The notes: generated from the sequence alone by a model not told the origin. 64,000 nt of DNA from Hyphomicrobiales bacterium 4NK60-0047b (GCA_040367435.1 BAABWY010000001.1:1054001-1118000), one strand, 5' to 3'. Positions 43,322 to 52,195 are shown, numbered from the stretch's first letter. Program-made: numbers and translations.

Positions 43322-43477
43322 AATACTGATAATTTCGCCCCACTTGCTCCAATCAAAGAAATTAAAATTAACCAACCATTTCAACCACTTCAAATCAAAG
43401 TGAACAGCTTTTGTTAAAAATACATATATAGTCCATTTGAAAATTATCTTTAGGTTAAAACGAAAAGAAACTCATCA

Positions 43478-43882
43478 ATGCGTCTATATATCTTTCTATT
43501 AAGTCTGCCATTTTTCTTGAGCGGATATTCAATTGCAAATGGCACAGAGCTGATAAAAATTAAAAACTCTTCATCAGCAACCGTCGCACAGCAAATCGCC
43601 CTCATAAAAAGAACTGCTACAAATTGGAAGTCAGCGTCCTGCACGCAAATCGACCAAGCCATGGCCTATTCATATGGCATTGGGTACATCTTAAAAAACG
43701 ACAAGAAAAACAAAACAAAGAACGCTCAATTTGTAAAAACAATGGGTTCTTATTACGCCGTTTTTCAAAAAGTTTATAAAAGTAAATGCAACTCAACAGC
43801 TCCGATAACAAAGCAAGCAAAAATTACTTACCCTAAAATTGTTCAAGAGCTTGCAAAAAAGAAAAAACAACAAACAAAATAA
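43478..43882 (+). CDS. Small secreted Lys-rich protein
   Basis: A 134-residue protein with a signal peptide (LYIFLLSLPFFLSGYSIANG) and a Lys-rich, helical mature part. Two Cys (SASCTQIDQ and KSKCNST) could pair. No family recognised. It ends in a KKKKQQTK tail and is followed by a bidirectional terminator. Together with the two upstream genes it makes a run of exported proteins placed between glyQ and the S49 protease gene. Confidence 0.6.
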   Translation: MRLYIFLLSLPFFLSGYSIANGTELIKIKNSSSATVAQQIALIKRTATNWKSASCTQIDQAMAYSYGIGYILKNDKKNKTKNAQFVKTMGSYYAVFQKVYKSKCNSTAPITKQAKITYPKIVQELAKKKKQQTK

Positions 43883-43888
43883 CGGCAT

Positions 43889-43927
43889 AAAAAAAGCATG
43901 GCTTCCTCAAGGAAAGCCATGCTCTTA
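43889..43927. terminator. Bidirectional terminator between convergent genes
   Basis: AAAAAGCATGGCTTCC, loop TCAA, GGAAAGCCATGCTCTTAATT; one bulged base. The A-run on the left and the T-rich right serve the minus-strand S49 protease gene and the plus-strand small secreted protein gene respectively. Confidence 0.8.
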
Positions 43928-43960
43928 ATTTATATATTTGTAAAAAATGGCTTTAAAAAA

Positions 43961-44827
43961 CTACAGCCCAAAACGAGACCAAAGCGCCCGCTCTTCAATG
44001 GATGAAATCAACTGGTTTGTCAGTTGAGCCGGTGTTGCACCAGTTAATTGCGCCATCACACCTTGAGGGGATGAGCGTCCAAACAAACCTTTTTTCGCTT
44101 TTATAAGCTCAAGCTCAACCTCAGAGCCAAACAGCTCGCGCATTTTGGTGCGCACATCACTCAAGCCATCAATCAACCCAAGCTCAACCGCTTTAGTACC
44201 CGTCCAAAACTCACCAGTGAATAAATCATCTTCAGTTAATTTCTCACCGCGGCTTGTTGTAACCACTTCTTTGAAAGTCTTGTGTATGTCTTTTTGCAGC
44301 TCTTTCAAGCGGGCAATATCATCAGGGTTTTCCGGTTGAAATGAATCCAAAGTAAGCTTCTTTTCACCTGCCGTATAAACCCGTCGCTCAACGCCAAGTT
44401 TCTCAATCGCCTTATCAAAACCAAATCCAGCCGCAATCACACCAATCGATCCGATAATCGAGCTAGGGTCAGCGTAGATTTCATCGCCAGCACAAGCAAT
44501 GAAATACCCTCCAGAAGCGGCTACATCTTCTGTGAAAACATAAATTTTCTTATCATTTTCTTCAGCCAAAGCGCGAAGGCGTTTATAGATCAACATTGAT
44601 TGAACCGGGCTACCACCTGGTGAGTTAATCACCACGGCCACAGCCTTTGCCTTTTTATCTTCAAAAGCACGCTCAATCATATCTGCTGTATTGGCTAAGC
44701 TAATCCCAGGGTTTAAAGGAGTTGCCATGCCAATCGGGCCGGTAAACCGCAATACTGGAACAGTCGGCGTTTTAGAAAACAAACGCTTAAACCAGGATTT
44801 CTTTTTTTTCACTTTTTTCTCAGACAT
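43961..44827 (-). CDS. S49-family signal peptide peptidase-like serine protease
   Basis: A 288-residue SppA/SohB-like protease. A basic N-terminus (KKVKKKKSWFKRLF) leads into VPVLRFTGPIG, then AVVINSPGGSPVQSMLIYKRLRAL, the nucleophile in VAASGGYFIACAGDEIYADPSSIIGSIGVI and the general-base region RRVYTAGEKKLTLDSFQPENP. These enzymes use a Ser-Lys dyad to degrade membrane peptides. It lacks the strong N-terminal membrane helix of SppA, so it may be peripheral. In Rhizobiales this gene often lies near the TrmN6-like methyltransferase and ispB, as here. Confidence 0.9.
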   Translation of the reverse strand: MSEKKVKKKKSWFKRLFSKTPTVPVLRFTGPIGMATPLNPGISLANTADMIERAFEDKKAKAVAVVINSPGGSPVQSMLIYKRLRALAEENDKKIYVFTEDVAASGGYFIACAGDEIYADPSSIIGSIGVIAAGFGFDKAIEKLGVERRVYTAGEKKLTLDSFQPENPDDIARLKELQKDIHKTFKEVVTTSRGEKLTEDDLFTGEFWTGTKAVELGLIDGLSDVRTKMRELFGSEVELELIKAKKGLFGRSSPQGVMAQLTGATPAQLTNQLISSIEERALWSRFGL

Positions 44828-44989
44828 TGAAGACCCTTAATTTCAAAAATCATGGCAAAGCCTAAGACTTGTGCCAGATCAAAATAAATAAATTTGGCCT
44901 CTACAAAAGAAGCTCTTGTTACAACTGATTTAAGTTAAATCTCAAAAATTGCAAGCTTGAGTGTTAATTCTAAAGCTTATCACCTAAAA

Positions 44990-45120
44990 GGAATACCGGT
45001 TTTAAGATAGCACGGTTGCTGGTTGGCAACTGAAGTGCATTTAAACAGCACGGATGCTATTGGGCATCTAAAGCAATAAAGTGACAAACTAAAAAAGAAA
45101 AATAGAGCATGTCTACTTAA
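44990..45120 (+). repeat. Composite repeat block with two short hairpins
   Basis: Starts GGAATACCGGTTTTAAGAT, then a GGTTGC/GCAACT hairpin (45012-45036) and a GGATGC/GCATCT hairpin (45053-45077), then AAAAATAGAGCATGTCTACT. CCGGTTTT and AGAGCAT are typical words of Rhizobiales intergenic repeats and recur at 46478, 47826 and 51655. It occupies most of the 314-base gap 44828-45141. Confidence 0.65.
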
Positions 45121-45141
45121 TTCAATATAGAGTGACCTGCT

Positions 45142-46176
45142 CTATGAAAATAAGCCAGCTAATGGCCCTTCTACAGAGCTCAAACCTTCACATAAAGCTT
45201 TCACCTCAGGAACATAACCACCAGTTTCATCATGCAAAACTAATCCTGGCAAAAGTTTCAACGGTGCTCTTGAGCCCTTAACCCCTTGAATAAGAACTCT
45301 ATTGGCCGCACAGTCTTCTTTTGAATAAATCGGTAAAACCCGCAAGCCTCCAAAACGACCATTTAAAAGTTTAAATAGGTCATCCAAACGCTCAGCCCGG
45401 TGGATCATGGAGAACACACCCTTAGGAGCTGCCATTGCAGTCATAAATCGAACCCAGTTTTCCAAATCGTCCACCAAAGCCCGCCTTGCCCGCAGCCTTA
45501 AAGGATTGTTAGAGACCCGCGTTTCCCCTTCATTGTAAAAGGGCGGGTTAGCGATTACAAAATCATATGAATTCCTCTTTAAACCAAGAATTTCCAATTT
45601 TGTAATCGGGTCACACAAGTCTCCTAAATGAATTTGAACCCGATCTTGCAATTCATTACGAAGGATATTCTTTCGCGCCAAATCCACATTTACTTGTTCA
45701 ATTTCAATACCTTCAATAACAGCCGCCTCATTGCGTTTTGCAACAGCTAAACTTACAACCCCAGCGCCACTGCCAGCCTCAAGTATTCTCACTGTCTCAT
45801 GAGTTGGAACAGACGCTGCCAATAAAACCGCATCAATCCCAGAACGAAATCCAGATTTAGATTGATAAATCTTCAAAGTACCGCCTAAAAATTCATCATC
45901 AGTCACATCATCCTCATTCAATAAAGATGTATCATGTGAACCATCCAAATTATCACCTTTAGAACTGCCTATTTCTGCAAGACTGGTTTTTAAAAGAGTA
46001 TCAGCCTGATCAAAACAATCCTCACTCACCATAATACGGCGTGGTAAAATACCAACTGACCCCTCCATCAAACTCATATTCTGATCAAGCAATGTAAACT
46101 CAATTCCTTCTTGATATAAGAGGTCCTGCGTATAGCTCAGAAAAACAACGTCATTGGATGAAATAAGCTCTTTCAT
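45142..46176 (-). CDS. DUF2007 domain fused to a TrmN6-like tRNA methyltransferase
   Basis: A 344-residue fusion. Residues 1-70 (MKELISSNDVVFLSYTQDLL, then DQNMSLMEGSVGILPRRIMVSEDCFDQADTLLKTSL) match DUF2007, a small ferredoxin-like domain. Residues about 100-344 are an N6-adenine methyltransferase: KSGFRSGIDAVLLAASVP, motif I LEAGSGAGVVSLAVAKR, and NPPFYNEGE as the catalytic NPPY-type motif. This matches the enzyme that methylates A37 of tRNA1(Val). In other Rhizobiales the two are usually adjacent separate genes, so the fusion is unusual. An acidic linker (SHDTSLLNEDDVTDDEFL) joins them. It is divergent from ispB. Confidence 0.88.
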   Translation of the reverse strand: MKELISSNDVVFLSYTQDLLYQEGIEFTLLDQNMSLMEGSVGILPRRIMVSEDCFDQADTLLKTSLAEIGSSKGDNLDGSHDTSLLNEDDVTDDEFLGGTLKIYQSKSGFRSGIDAVLLAASVPTHETVRILEAGSGAGVVSLAVAKRNEAAVIEGIEIEQVNVDLARKNILRNELQDRVQIHLGDLCDPITKLEILGLKRNSYDFVIANPPFYNEGETRVSNNPLRLRARRALVDDLENWVRFMTAMAAPKGVFSMIHRAERLDDLFKLLNGRFGGLRVLPIYSKEDCAANRVLIQGVKGSRAPLKLLPGLVLHDETGGYVPEVKALCEGLSSVEGPLAGLFS

Positions 46177-46477
46177 AATGAAAATATGCCCTCTCGATTA
46201 GTTTTTGAATGGCAAAATGTGTTAAAATACGCTATCAGACAGTTTAAAATATGACATCTAAATTGCTTAAAAAAAATTTCAGTTTAGGCTCGTTCTTCTC
46301 AAAGTGCGTCTAAGCGCCGCAAATGAACTAAAATTATAACCCAAGTTCAGCCCTTTCGACTATAATGAACTAATTTTTGTAAAAAAATGTCCAGAATAAA
46401 TATCTAAAACAGAATTTGATCAAATTAAGTCACATTATATTTGCCTTTTAAATTCCTGATATTATAAATTTCAAAGG

Positions 46478-46574
46478 CTATAGCGTTTCACACAAAAGTA
46501 GAAACCGGTTTTAGGATTGTGCGGTTGCTGGTAGGCAACTGAAGCCAAAAACAAGGGACGCTGAAACACTATAA
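46478..46574. repeat. ~95-bp element with terminal inverted repeats and a nested hairpin
   Basis: Ends CTATAGCGTTTCA (46479-46491) and TGAAACACTATAA (46562-46574), inverted with two mismatches. Inside are AGAAACCGGTTTTAGGATT and a GGTTGC/GCAACT hairpin repeat (46521-46546). It lies in the 458-base gap between the fusion gene and ispB, about 60 bases before the ispB start; the rest of the gap is AT-rich without clear sites. Confidence 0.6.
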
Positions 46575-46634
46575 AGCACGACATTATATTTAAATTTCGA
46601 AAGCAATTATGCTAACCAGAGTTGGGAGCTAAAT

Positions 46635-47651
46635 TTGACCGCCCTAGATACTGTCAATAATCAGTATAAACCAAGCCCGTCATTGGACACCCTGTTAAAT
46701 AAAACAGCCGAGGACATGGGCCGGATAAATGAGCTAATATTAGCTGAAGCCCACTCTTCAGTAGATATGATTCCCAAACTGGCAAAACACCTGATTGATT
46801 CAGGCGGTAAACGCATTCGCCCTATGCTAACCTGTGCCGCCGCACGGCTCGTTGGCTATGAAGGGCTAGATCACATCCCCTTGGCAACATCTATTGAATT
46901 TCTACACACAGCTACTCTCTTGCATGATGACGTCGTAGATGAAAGTGACATGCGCCGCGGTAAAAAAGCCGCCCGCATACTTTGGGGCAATCAAGCCAGC
47001 GTTCTAGTTGGTGATTACTTACTTGGTCAAAGCTTCAAAATCATGGTGAGTGTTGGCTCACTCGAAGCCTTAAAAATCCTATCAAATGCCTCAGCCATTA
47101 TTGCTGAAGGTGAGGTCATGCAATTGGCAGTGACCAACAACCCAACCATTTCTGAAGCTGAATATATGTCAGTGATCAACTCTAAAACAGCGGCTTTATT
47201 CGTAGCTGCAGCTGAGCTTGGTGCTGTTGTTGGGAATAGACCCGAAGAAGAGAGACAAGCATTAAAAGATTTCGGAGAAAATCTAGGCATTGTCTTCCAA
47301 CTTGTTGATGACGCATTGGATTATCATGGCGAAGCAAGCAAGCTTGGCAAAGATGTAGGCGATGATTTCAGAGAAGGAAAAATCACCCTTCCTGTCATCT
47401 TAGCCTATCAACAGGGGACAAAAGAAGAGCAAGACTTCTGGAAACGCACCCTGGGTGAAGGCAACATAGAAGATCAAGACCTTGAAAACGCCATTCAATT
47501 AACTGAAAAATACAAAACTATTGAAGAAACAATGAACCGTGCTCGCACTTTTGGAGAAAAAGCAAAAATATCTCTTACAAAATTCCCAAATAACGAATGG
47601 AGTGAAGCTCTCCAGGATGTCATCGAGTTTTGCATTGAACGCGGTAATTAG
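46635..47651 (+). CDS. ispB: Polyprenyl (octaprenyl/decaprenyl-type) diphosphate synthase
   Basis: A 338-residue trans-prenyltransferase that builds the long isoprenoid side chain of ubiquinone. First Asp-rich motif DDVVDESDMRRG near 97-108, second LVDDALDYHGE near 225-235, plus SGGKRIRPMLT and the GDDFREGKITLPV loop. The product chain length cannot be read with certainty. It starts at TTG 46635: GGGAG lies six bases upstream and no ATG fits. A repeat element lies just upstream. Confidence 0.94.
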   Translation: MTALDTVNNQYKPSPSLDTLLNKTAEDMGRINELILAEAHSSVDMIPKLAKHLIDSGGKRIRPMLTCAAARLVGYEGLDHIPLATSIEFLHTATLLHDDVVDESDMRRGKKAARILWGNQASVLVGDYLLGQSFKIMVSVGSLEALKILSNASAIIAEGEVMQLAVTNNPTISEAEYMSVINSKTAALFVAAAELGAVVGNRPEEERQALKDFGENLGIVFQLVDDALDYHGEASKLGKDVGDDFREGKITLPVILAYQQGTKEEQDFWKRTLGEGNIEDQDLENAIQLTEKYKTIEETMNRARTFGEKAKISLTKFPNNEWSEALQDVIEFCIERGN

Positions 47652-47817
47652 GAAAATTAGAGCCCTTAACTCTTGCTAAATTTCAAAATAACTGGCTATT
47701 TAAGTGAAATTTAGTCACCACAAAATTAAACAGTAATAAAAAAAATCGAAAATTTCCATCGACTTGTCACATTATACTCTTAACCATCCACATAGGTTAA
47801 AAGGTAGAGTGTAAATC

Positions 47818-47975
47818 TATAACATTTCGCCAAAAAATTGATACGGTTTTAGGATTTAGCGCGATTGCTTGATGGCAACCTAAAGCACAACTAAAAAACG
47901 CGAATGCCGTACGATTGCTTGTAGGCAATCAAAGGAGCACTCGCAACGGTTGCTTGTGGGCAACCTGAAGGAGCG
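47818..47975 (+). repeat. Cluster of three short hairpin repeats before the beta-helix protein gene
   Basis: A leader block (ATAACATTTCGCC, then TACGGTTTTAGGATTT) like those at 46478 and 44990, then hairpins at 47861-47888 (GATTGC/GCAACC), 47911-47936 (GATTGC/GCAATC) and 47948-47975 (GGTTGC/GCAACC). Two of the three end in AAGGAGC or AAAGGAGC. They fill much of the 389-base gap 47652-48040. Confidence 0.7.
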
Positions 47976-48040
47976 CTAAAAAGAATCATTCAATCTTCGA
48001 CGTGCGAAATTATAATTTCATTTTAAGAAGGGCTGGGGCA

Positions 48041-50566
48041 ATGAATGAAAGTAAAACTCCCAATTCAAATCAAAAACAACTGAAAAGCCCCCTTACACCA
48101 GCACTATTACAACATTTAAAGCTCACCCCCAAAACAACGGCAGAACATTTAGCCTTAGAAGCTTTAATCACTGGTACCCCCATTTGGTTGGGCCCCGATC
48201 TTATAAATAGTCATCATTATGAATACGCCGCCATCCGCTCGAATTTTTGCGAGCAAATCCTAACGCCAATCTTTGATAAAAGAAATGAAAACCAAGATAT
48301 CGAAGCTTTATATGAGTGGACCAACAAGAAGGGCCCCTTTACACCCCGCGAATTGCAACTAATCGAAAAAACGATAGGGCTAGCAACCTCATTAAGTTTT
48401 GCGAACCAAATGCGCCCTCAAATAAATCAAGCACACACTCACATTCGAGCTGAATTCCTAAGTGATCTAGTACAAATAAGACAAATAAGCCCGAATTCTG
48501 ATGATGAAGAAGCTCCAATTAAAGGTATACAAATTTCTGGTGCGACCATCACTGGCCAAGTCAACCTATCGAACAGTCGTAATTGCCGCCCTCTTACTCT
48601 GAACTATTGCAACTTTGAAAAACCAATAAACTTAAATCACGCTCAGCTCAGCAATCTTAATCTTAACGGTTGTCTTTGTCCGGGCATCAGCTGCAATGGT
48701 GCAGTGATACACGGCGAAACACTTTTGAAAAATGGGTTTGAAGCAAAAGGCACGGTTGATTTTGTTAATTCAAAACTTTATGGCACATTTAACGCATCTG
48801 GTGGGGCGTTTCTCTCAACGGGTACATCCATTGAAAATAATGCGCTTTCCTTGCAATTATCACACATAAACAACAGCATTATTTTAAGTAACGGTTTTAA
48901 ATCTGATGGCATTGTAAACCTGCACGGCACTCAGTGTGATTTAAATCTACAATGCAGCGGTGCCTACATGATCAATCAGCAACAAGATCAAATTGGCTGT
49001 GCACTACTATGCGATAACGCCACCATCAAAGGCAATGTTGATCTTGGCGAAGAGTTCTCAGCCATAGGCGGTGTCTGGTTCCGCAGTACAAACATCGGTG
49101 GCAATATTGAAGCAAAACAAGGTACGTTTCATAATTTTGAACCAACTGCTCAGGCTGACGCCATTCTTATACAAAACAGCCATATTAATAACTCGATAAA
49201 TCTACAACATGCCAACATGGTTGGCCGCCTCACTCTACAAAATTCATTTATCAAAGGAGACGTAAACGGTGGTTACATCTCAATTAATAATAAAATTTCA
49301 AGCGGCACCGGCAAAGCTATAAATATCAATCAATGTCAAATCGAAGGATCAATCCTTTTCGCTGAATGTACCATTAAGGGGAAAAGCAGTATCAAAGACA
49401 CAACCGTTAATAGTTCGATTGATTATTCTTTTAGCGTTTTAGAAAACAATTCAAACGATACAATAAGCTCAGCTCTCAATATTGAAAATTCAAATATTGG
49501 CTACAATATCCAATTGGCTTATGGCTTCTCCGCCCGCGGCAATGTATCTGCCAATCACGTGAAAGTTGGAGGCAATTTCATATGTAATGGAGGACATTTT
49601 TATAGCAATTTTGACATTTTAAATTGTCAAATAATCGGTCAACTCAGCCTGGATTATAAAAACGATCCCGAAAGTAAATTTGATGGGTGCCTAACAATAA
49701 GTGATACCAGAACGCACACCCTGATTGACGATTTCCGGTCTTGGCCAAATCAAATCATTCAGAATAATTTCATCTACGAACAATTTGCAGAACAATCAAG
49801 CACAACAACAAGTAACCGTCTAATATGGCTAAGCCGACAAGGTTATTTTTCCTATAAAGCATATAGCCAAGCCATCAAGGCCTTAACCGAAACAGGTTAT
49901 CAAGCCGAAGCAAGAACCATTGCCATTTCCCAGGCCAATCAAAATTATTGGCAAAGCCTCAATCAAATGGCAAAACAATCAAACCATTTAAAACGTGACC
50001 GCTCGCCTTTTATGCAAAAACTTGTGTACTTTTCTCTGTGGCCAATTTATGCACTCTGGTGGCTGGTGTATGGCGGCTGGATGGTCTTCGGTTACAGCAC
50101 TTCACGCGTCTTGGTATCAAGTCTATTTGTGTTTTTAATTTGCGCAAGTTTTTATCAAAAAGCAGAACCTCAGGCATTACTCATACCAAAGTCACCTGCG
50201 ATTGCTTTAGGTGAGCTGTATAAAAAATGCAATCCAGAATTAGGTGGCTCATGGACAAATTGTGAAATTCCAGAACTGCCATCATTCTCACCAACCCTAT
50301 ATTCAGTTGATAATATGGTACCCATACTCAATTTTGAGCAACAATCTAATTGGAGACCTTTAGAAAAAGATTTCACATTAAATATACCAGCACCATCTTG
50401 TTATGAAGCCTCTATTTCATGTACACAATTCAAATGGGTACCTGTAAACTTAGGAAGTACTTTTTTATCAAATATTGTACTCATCCAAACAACCTTCGGT
50501 TGGGCAGCCATCATCACTTTAATATTAAATTTCGCCCTACTCAGAATGAGAAAAAGCCCACTCTAA
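48041..50566 (+). CDS. Large beta-helix/pentapeptide-like protein with C-terminal membrane helices
   Basis: An 841-residue protein. Residues about 170-590 are a run of degenerate repeats of the GxVxLxxxxxxGxLxxxGAxxxG kind (ISGATITGQVNLSNS, NGFKSDGIVNLHGTQCDLNLQCSGAYM, ATIKGNVDLGEEFSAIGGVWFRSTNIGGNIEAKQG), which should fold as a right-handed beta-helix. The C-terminus has two to three membrane helices (IYALWWLVYGGWMVFGYSTSRVLVSSLFVFLICASF; WAAIITLILNFALL) around a Cys-containing loop. The architecture, repeats then a Y-G-xSxSR-type membrane part, matches the interrupted pentapeptide protein at 18057. Function unknown. ATG 48041 has AAGAAGGG at workable distance. Confidence 0.78.
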   Translation: MNESKTPNSNQKQLKSPLTPALLQHLKLTPKTTAEHLALEALITGTPIWLGPDLINSHHYEYAAIRSNFCEQILTPIFDKRNENQDIEALYEWTNKKGPFTPRELQLIEKTIGLATSLSFANQMRPQINQAHTHIRAEFLSDLVQIRQISPNSDDEEAPIKGIQISGATITGQVNLSNSRNCRPLTLNYCNFEKPINLNHAQLSNLNLNGCLCPGISCNGAVIHGETLLKNGFEAKGTVDFVNSKLYGTFNASGGAFLSTGTSIENNALSLQLSHINNSIILSNGFKSDGIVNLHGTQCDLNLQCSGAYMINQQQDQIGCALLCDNATIKGNVDLGEEFSAIGGVWFRSTNIGGNIEAKQGTFHNFEPTAQADAILIQNSHINNSINLQHANMVGRLTLQNSFIKGDVNGGYISINNKISSGTGKAININQCQIEGSILFAECTIKGKSSIKDTTVNSSIDYSFSVLENNSNDTISSALNIENSNIGYNIQLAYGFSARGNVSANHVKVGGNFICNGGHFYSNFDILNCQIIGQLSLDYKNDPESKFDGCLTISDTRTHTLIDDFRSWPNQIIQNNFIYEQFAEQSSTTTSNRLIWLSRQGYFSYKAYSQAIKALTETGYQAEARTIAISQANQNYWQSLNQMAKQSNHLKRDRSPFMQKLVYFSLWPIYALWWLVYGGWMVFGYSTSRVLVSSLFVFLICASFYQKAEPQALLIPKSPAIALGELYKKCNPELGGSWTNCEIPELPSFSPTLYSVDNMVPILNFEQQSNWRPLEKDFTLNIPAPSCYEASISCTQFKWVPVNLGSTFLSNIVLIQTTFGWAAIITLILNFALLRMRKSPL

Positions 50567-50582
50567 AAAGAATGGGCTTTTG
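50552..50582 (+). terminator. Rho-independent terminator overlapping the gene end
   Basis: AAAAGCCCA at 50552-50560 pairs with TGGGCTTTT at 50573-50581. The left arm overlaps the last codons and stop of the beta-helix protein gene. Confidence 0.75.
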
Positions 50583-50626
50583 AAAAAAACTTAGTTTCAA
50601 AATAGAAGATATTACTTAAATTTGCT

Positions 50627-51484
50627 TTAAGCCACTCTGCGTACCTCGAGACAATCTTGAATTTCTTCAAAAATTTTCTCTTCCGGACATGGTAAACAAA
50701 TCACACCCCGTAACTTAGCAAGTAACTCTTCAGTAAGGTCAGCATTCATAGCAATATTAGCCAGTTGAGGCACAACAAGTAAGCAAGGACCGGCTGCTGG
50801 ATCATACTTCTCAAGAATGTCTTTAACTTCAAGATCATCCGTTTTTGTCCAAAAACACGTTATGTCAGCATTAAGCGAACCTTGTTTTTGTAAATAAGCC
50901 GTTCCACTTGTAATGACCGTTACGTAATGGCCAACTTGCTCAAGAAACTGTTGGAATTTCCATAAGTTCTGATCACTTTCACCAACAATCACGATCTCTC
51001 TTGGATGCTCTGTGCTAAATTTAGAAGAAAGAGAAATTTGCTCTTCCATGGCTTTCTGTTTCAATGATTCATAGAGCTTAATCTGTTCTTTTTGCTTTTT
51101 AACTATCATACGTTTCGCCTGACGCAAACGCGTATCAACTTTTATAATCAACATCCCATAATCAATAGGCTTGGTCATATAATCATCAGAGCCAAGCTTC
51201 ATACCTTCAAGAACATTGTCTCGGTCGGCTAAAGCTGACAGAAAAATAAAAGGAATTTCATCACATTCAGGATGATTAGCACGCAACTGTTTTATAAGCT
51301 CATACCCATCCATAACAGGCATAGTAATATCGCTAATGACCAAATCTGGTCCCTCAGATATTATTTTTTCTAAACCATCTTGACCATTCACCGCTTGAAT
51401 AACAACGTGACCAGCTTCTTCAAGCTCCTCAACAATGTCTGCACGCAAATAATCTTCATCTTCAACACAAAGAATTCTAGCCAT
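50627..51484 (-). CDS. Response regulator with a degenerate second receiver-like domain
   Basis: A 285-residue protein. Residues 1-120 are a complete receiver: acid pair in LCVEDEDY, phosphoacceptor Asp in LVISDITMPVMDGYELI, FLSALAD and the Lys in MTKPID. A coiled segment (KQKEQIKLYESLKQKAMEEQ) joins it to residues about 162-285, which look like a second receiver fold (REIVIVGESDQNLWKFQQFLEQVGHYVTVITSG; CLLVVPQLANIA; VICLPCPEEKIFEEI) lacking the Asp. There is no DNA-binding or enzymatic output domain. No kinase gene is adjacent. It probably works by protein contacts. Confidence 0.85.
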   Translation of the reverse strand: MARILCVEDEDYLRADIVEELEEAGHVVIQAVNGQDGLEKIISEGPDLVISDITMPVMDGYELIKQLRANHPECDEIPFIFLSALADRDNVLEGMKLGSDDYMTKPIDYGMLIIKVDTRLRQAKRMIVKKQKEQIKLYESLKQKAMEEQISLSSKFSTEHPREIVIVGESDQNLWKFQQFLEQVGHYVTVITSGTAYLQKQGSLNADITCFWTKTDDLEVKDILEKYDPAAGPCLLVVPQLANIAMNADLTEELLAKLRGVICLPCPEEKIFEEIQDCLEVRRVA

Positions 51485-51598
51485 AACATCAAAGCCCTCT
51501 CCAAAAGACTAAAAAATACGGACTAAAATCAGTTTTTTTTACTTATAAATCAATCCGTGAGGCGTAGAATACTAGAAATTTCGTAATTTTTATTTAAT

Positions 51599-51633
51599 AA
51601 AAAATAGCGACCTAATAAAAGGCCGCTATTTTT
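51599..51633 (-). terminator. Terminator downstream of a small secreted protein gene
   Basis: AAAAAATAGCG-a-CCT, loop, AGG-c-CGCTATTTTT. The minus-strand reading ends in a T-rich tract. It lies between the response regulator and the gene at 51756. Confidence 0.75.
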
Positions 51634-51654
51634 CAAGGTTTTATTAGAACTTTC

Positions 51655-51750
51655 CACTCGAAAGTGATATCCGGTTTCGAGGAAAACGAACGCTTAAACA
51701 AAAATATAGAGCATTCCATTGAATTCAACAAAAAGCATATGCTCTAATAA
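51655..51750. repeat. Rhizobiales-style intergenic repeat
   Basis: Contains CGAAAGTGATATCCGGTTTCGAGGAAAA, then CGCTTAAAC and the dyad TAGAGCATTCCATTGAATTC ... AAAGCATATGCTCTA. The CGAAAAGTG/CCGGTTTTCG and AGAGCAT words are the hallmark of an intergenic repeat seen throughout Rhizobiales genomes. The block would be in the 3' untranslated region of the small gene at 51756. Confidence 0.55.
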
Positions 51751-51755
51751 ATGAG

Positions 51756-51944
51756 TTATTTTGTTTCAACTTTTTTCTCACAAACCTTCTTTTCATCACT
51801 CCATGTCTCTCCTTCAGGGCATTCCTGTTTTTCGAAAACAATACCCTTATTAGCCTGAGAACGATCCCCACCAGCAAAAGAAGCAGGTGCATACACGTTT
51901 AATGTTAAAAGTCCTAAGGCTGCAATTGTGAAAAATTTAGTCAT
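51756..51944 (-). CDS. Small secreted protein with a Cys pair
   Basis: A 62-residue protein with a clear signal peptide (FFTIAALGLLTLNVYAPASFAG) and a short mature part, QECPEGETWSDEKKVCEKKVETK, in which two Cys 14 residues apart probably form a disulphide. The CPEGETWSDEKKVC pattern is like tiny exported proteins found across Rhizobiales. Function unknown. It has its own terminator, which supports it as a real gene. Confidence 0.65.
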   Translation of the reverse strand: MTKFFTIAALGLLTLNVYAPASFAGGDRSQANKGIVFEKQECPEGETWSDEKKVCEKKVETK

Positions 51945-52130
51945 AAAATTTAATCTCCCGATTAATATTCACAACACTATGTCGTGAAATTCAGGAATGA
52001 TATAAGGCTTCAAAAATGACCAAAATTGGGAAAAATTAAGGTAAGCAATGTTTAGTAAGTTATTGTTTTTAATTGTGAATATTGAGCAATATTTATTTTA
52101 ATTCTGTAATAATATTTGAAAGAGATCATA

Positions 52131-52164
52131 AAAAAGCCACCCTCTATTTTTCAAAAAGGTGGCC
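52131..52164 (-). terminator. Terminator of the MFS/Tat-peptide operon
   Basis: GCCACC at 52136-52141 and GGTGGC at 52158-52163; the minus strand continues TTTTTT. It lies 33 bases past the stop of the Tat-signal peptide gene. Confidence 0.65.
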
Positions 52165-52195
52165 AATAAAAAGGCAAAGCCTTTATACATTCAGT

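Noticed and set aside
16524-47975. CRISPR array
   Set aside because: The repeats are dispersed at gene boundaries with no regular spacers and no cas genes.
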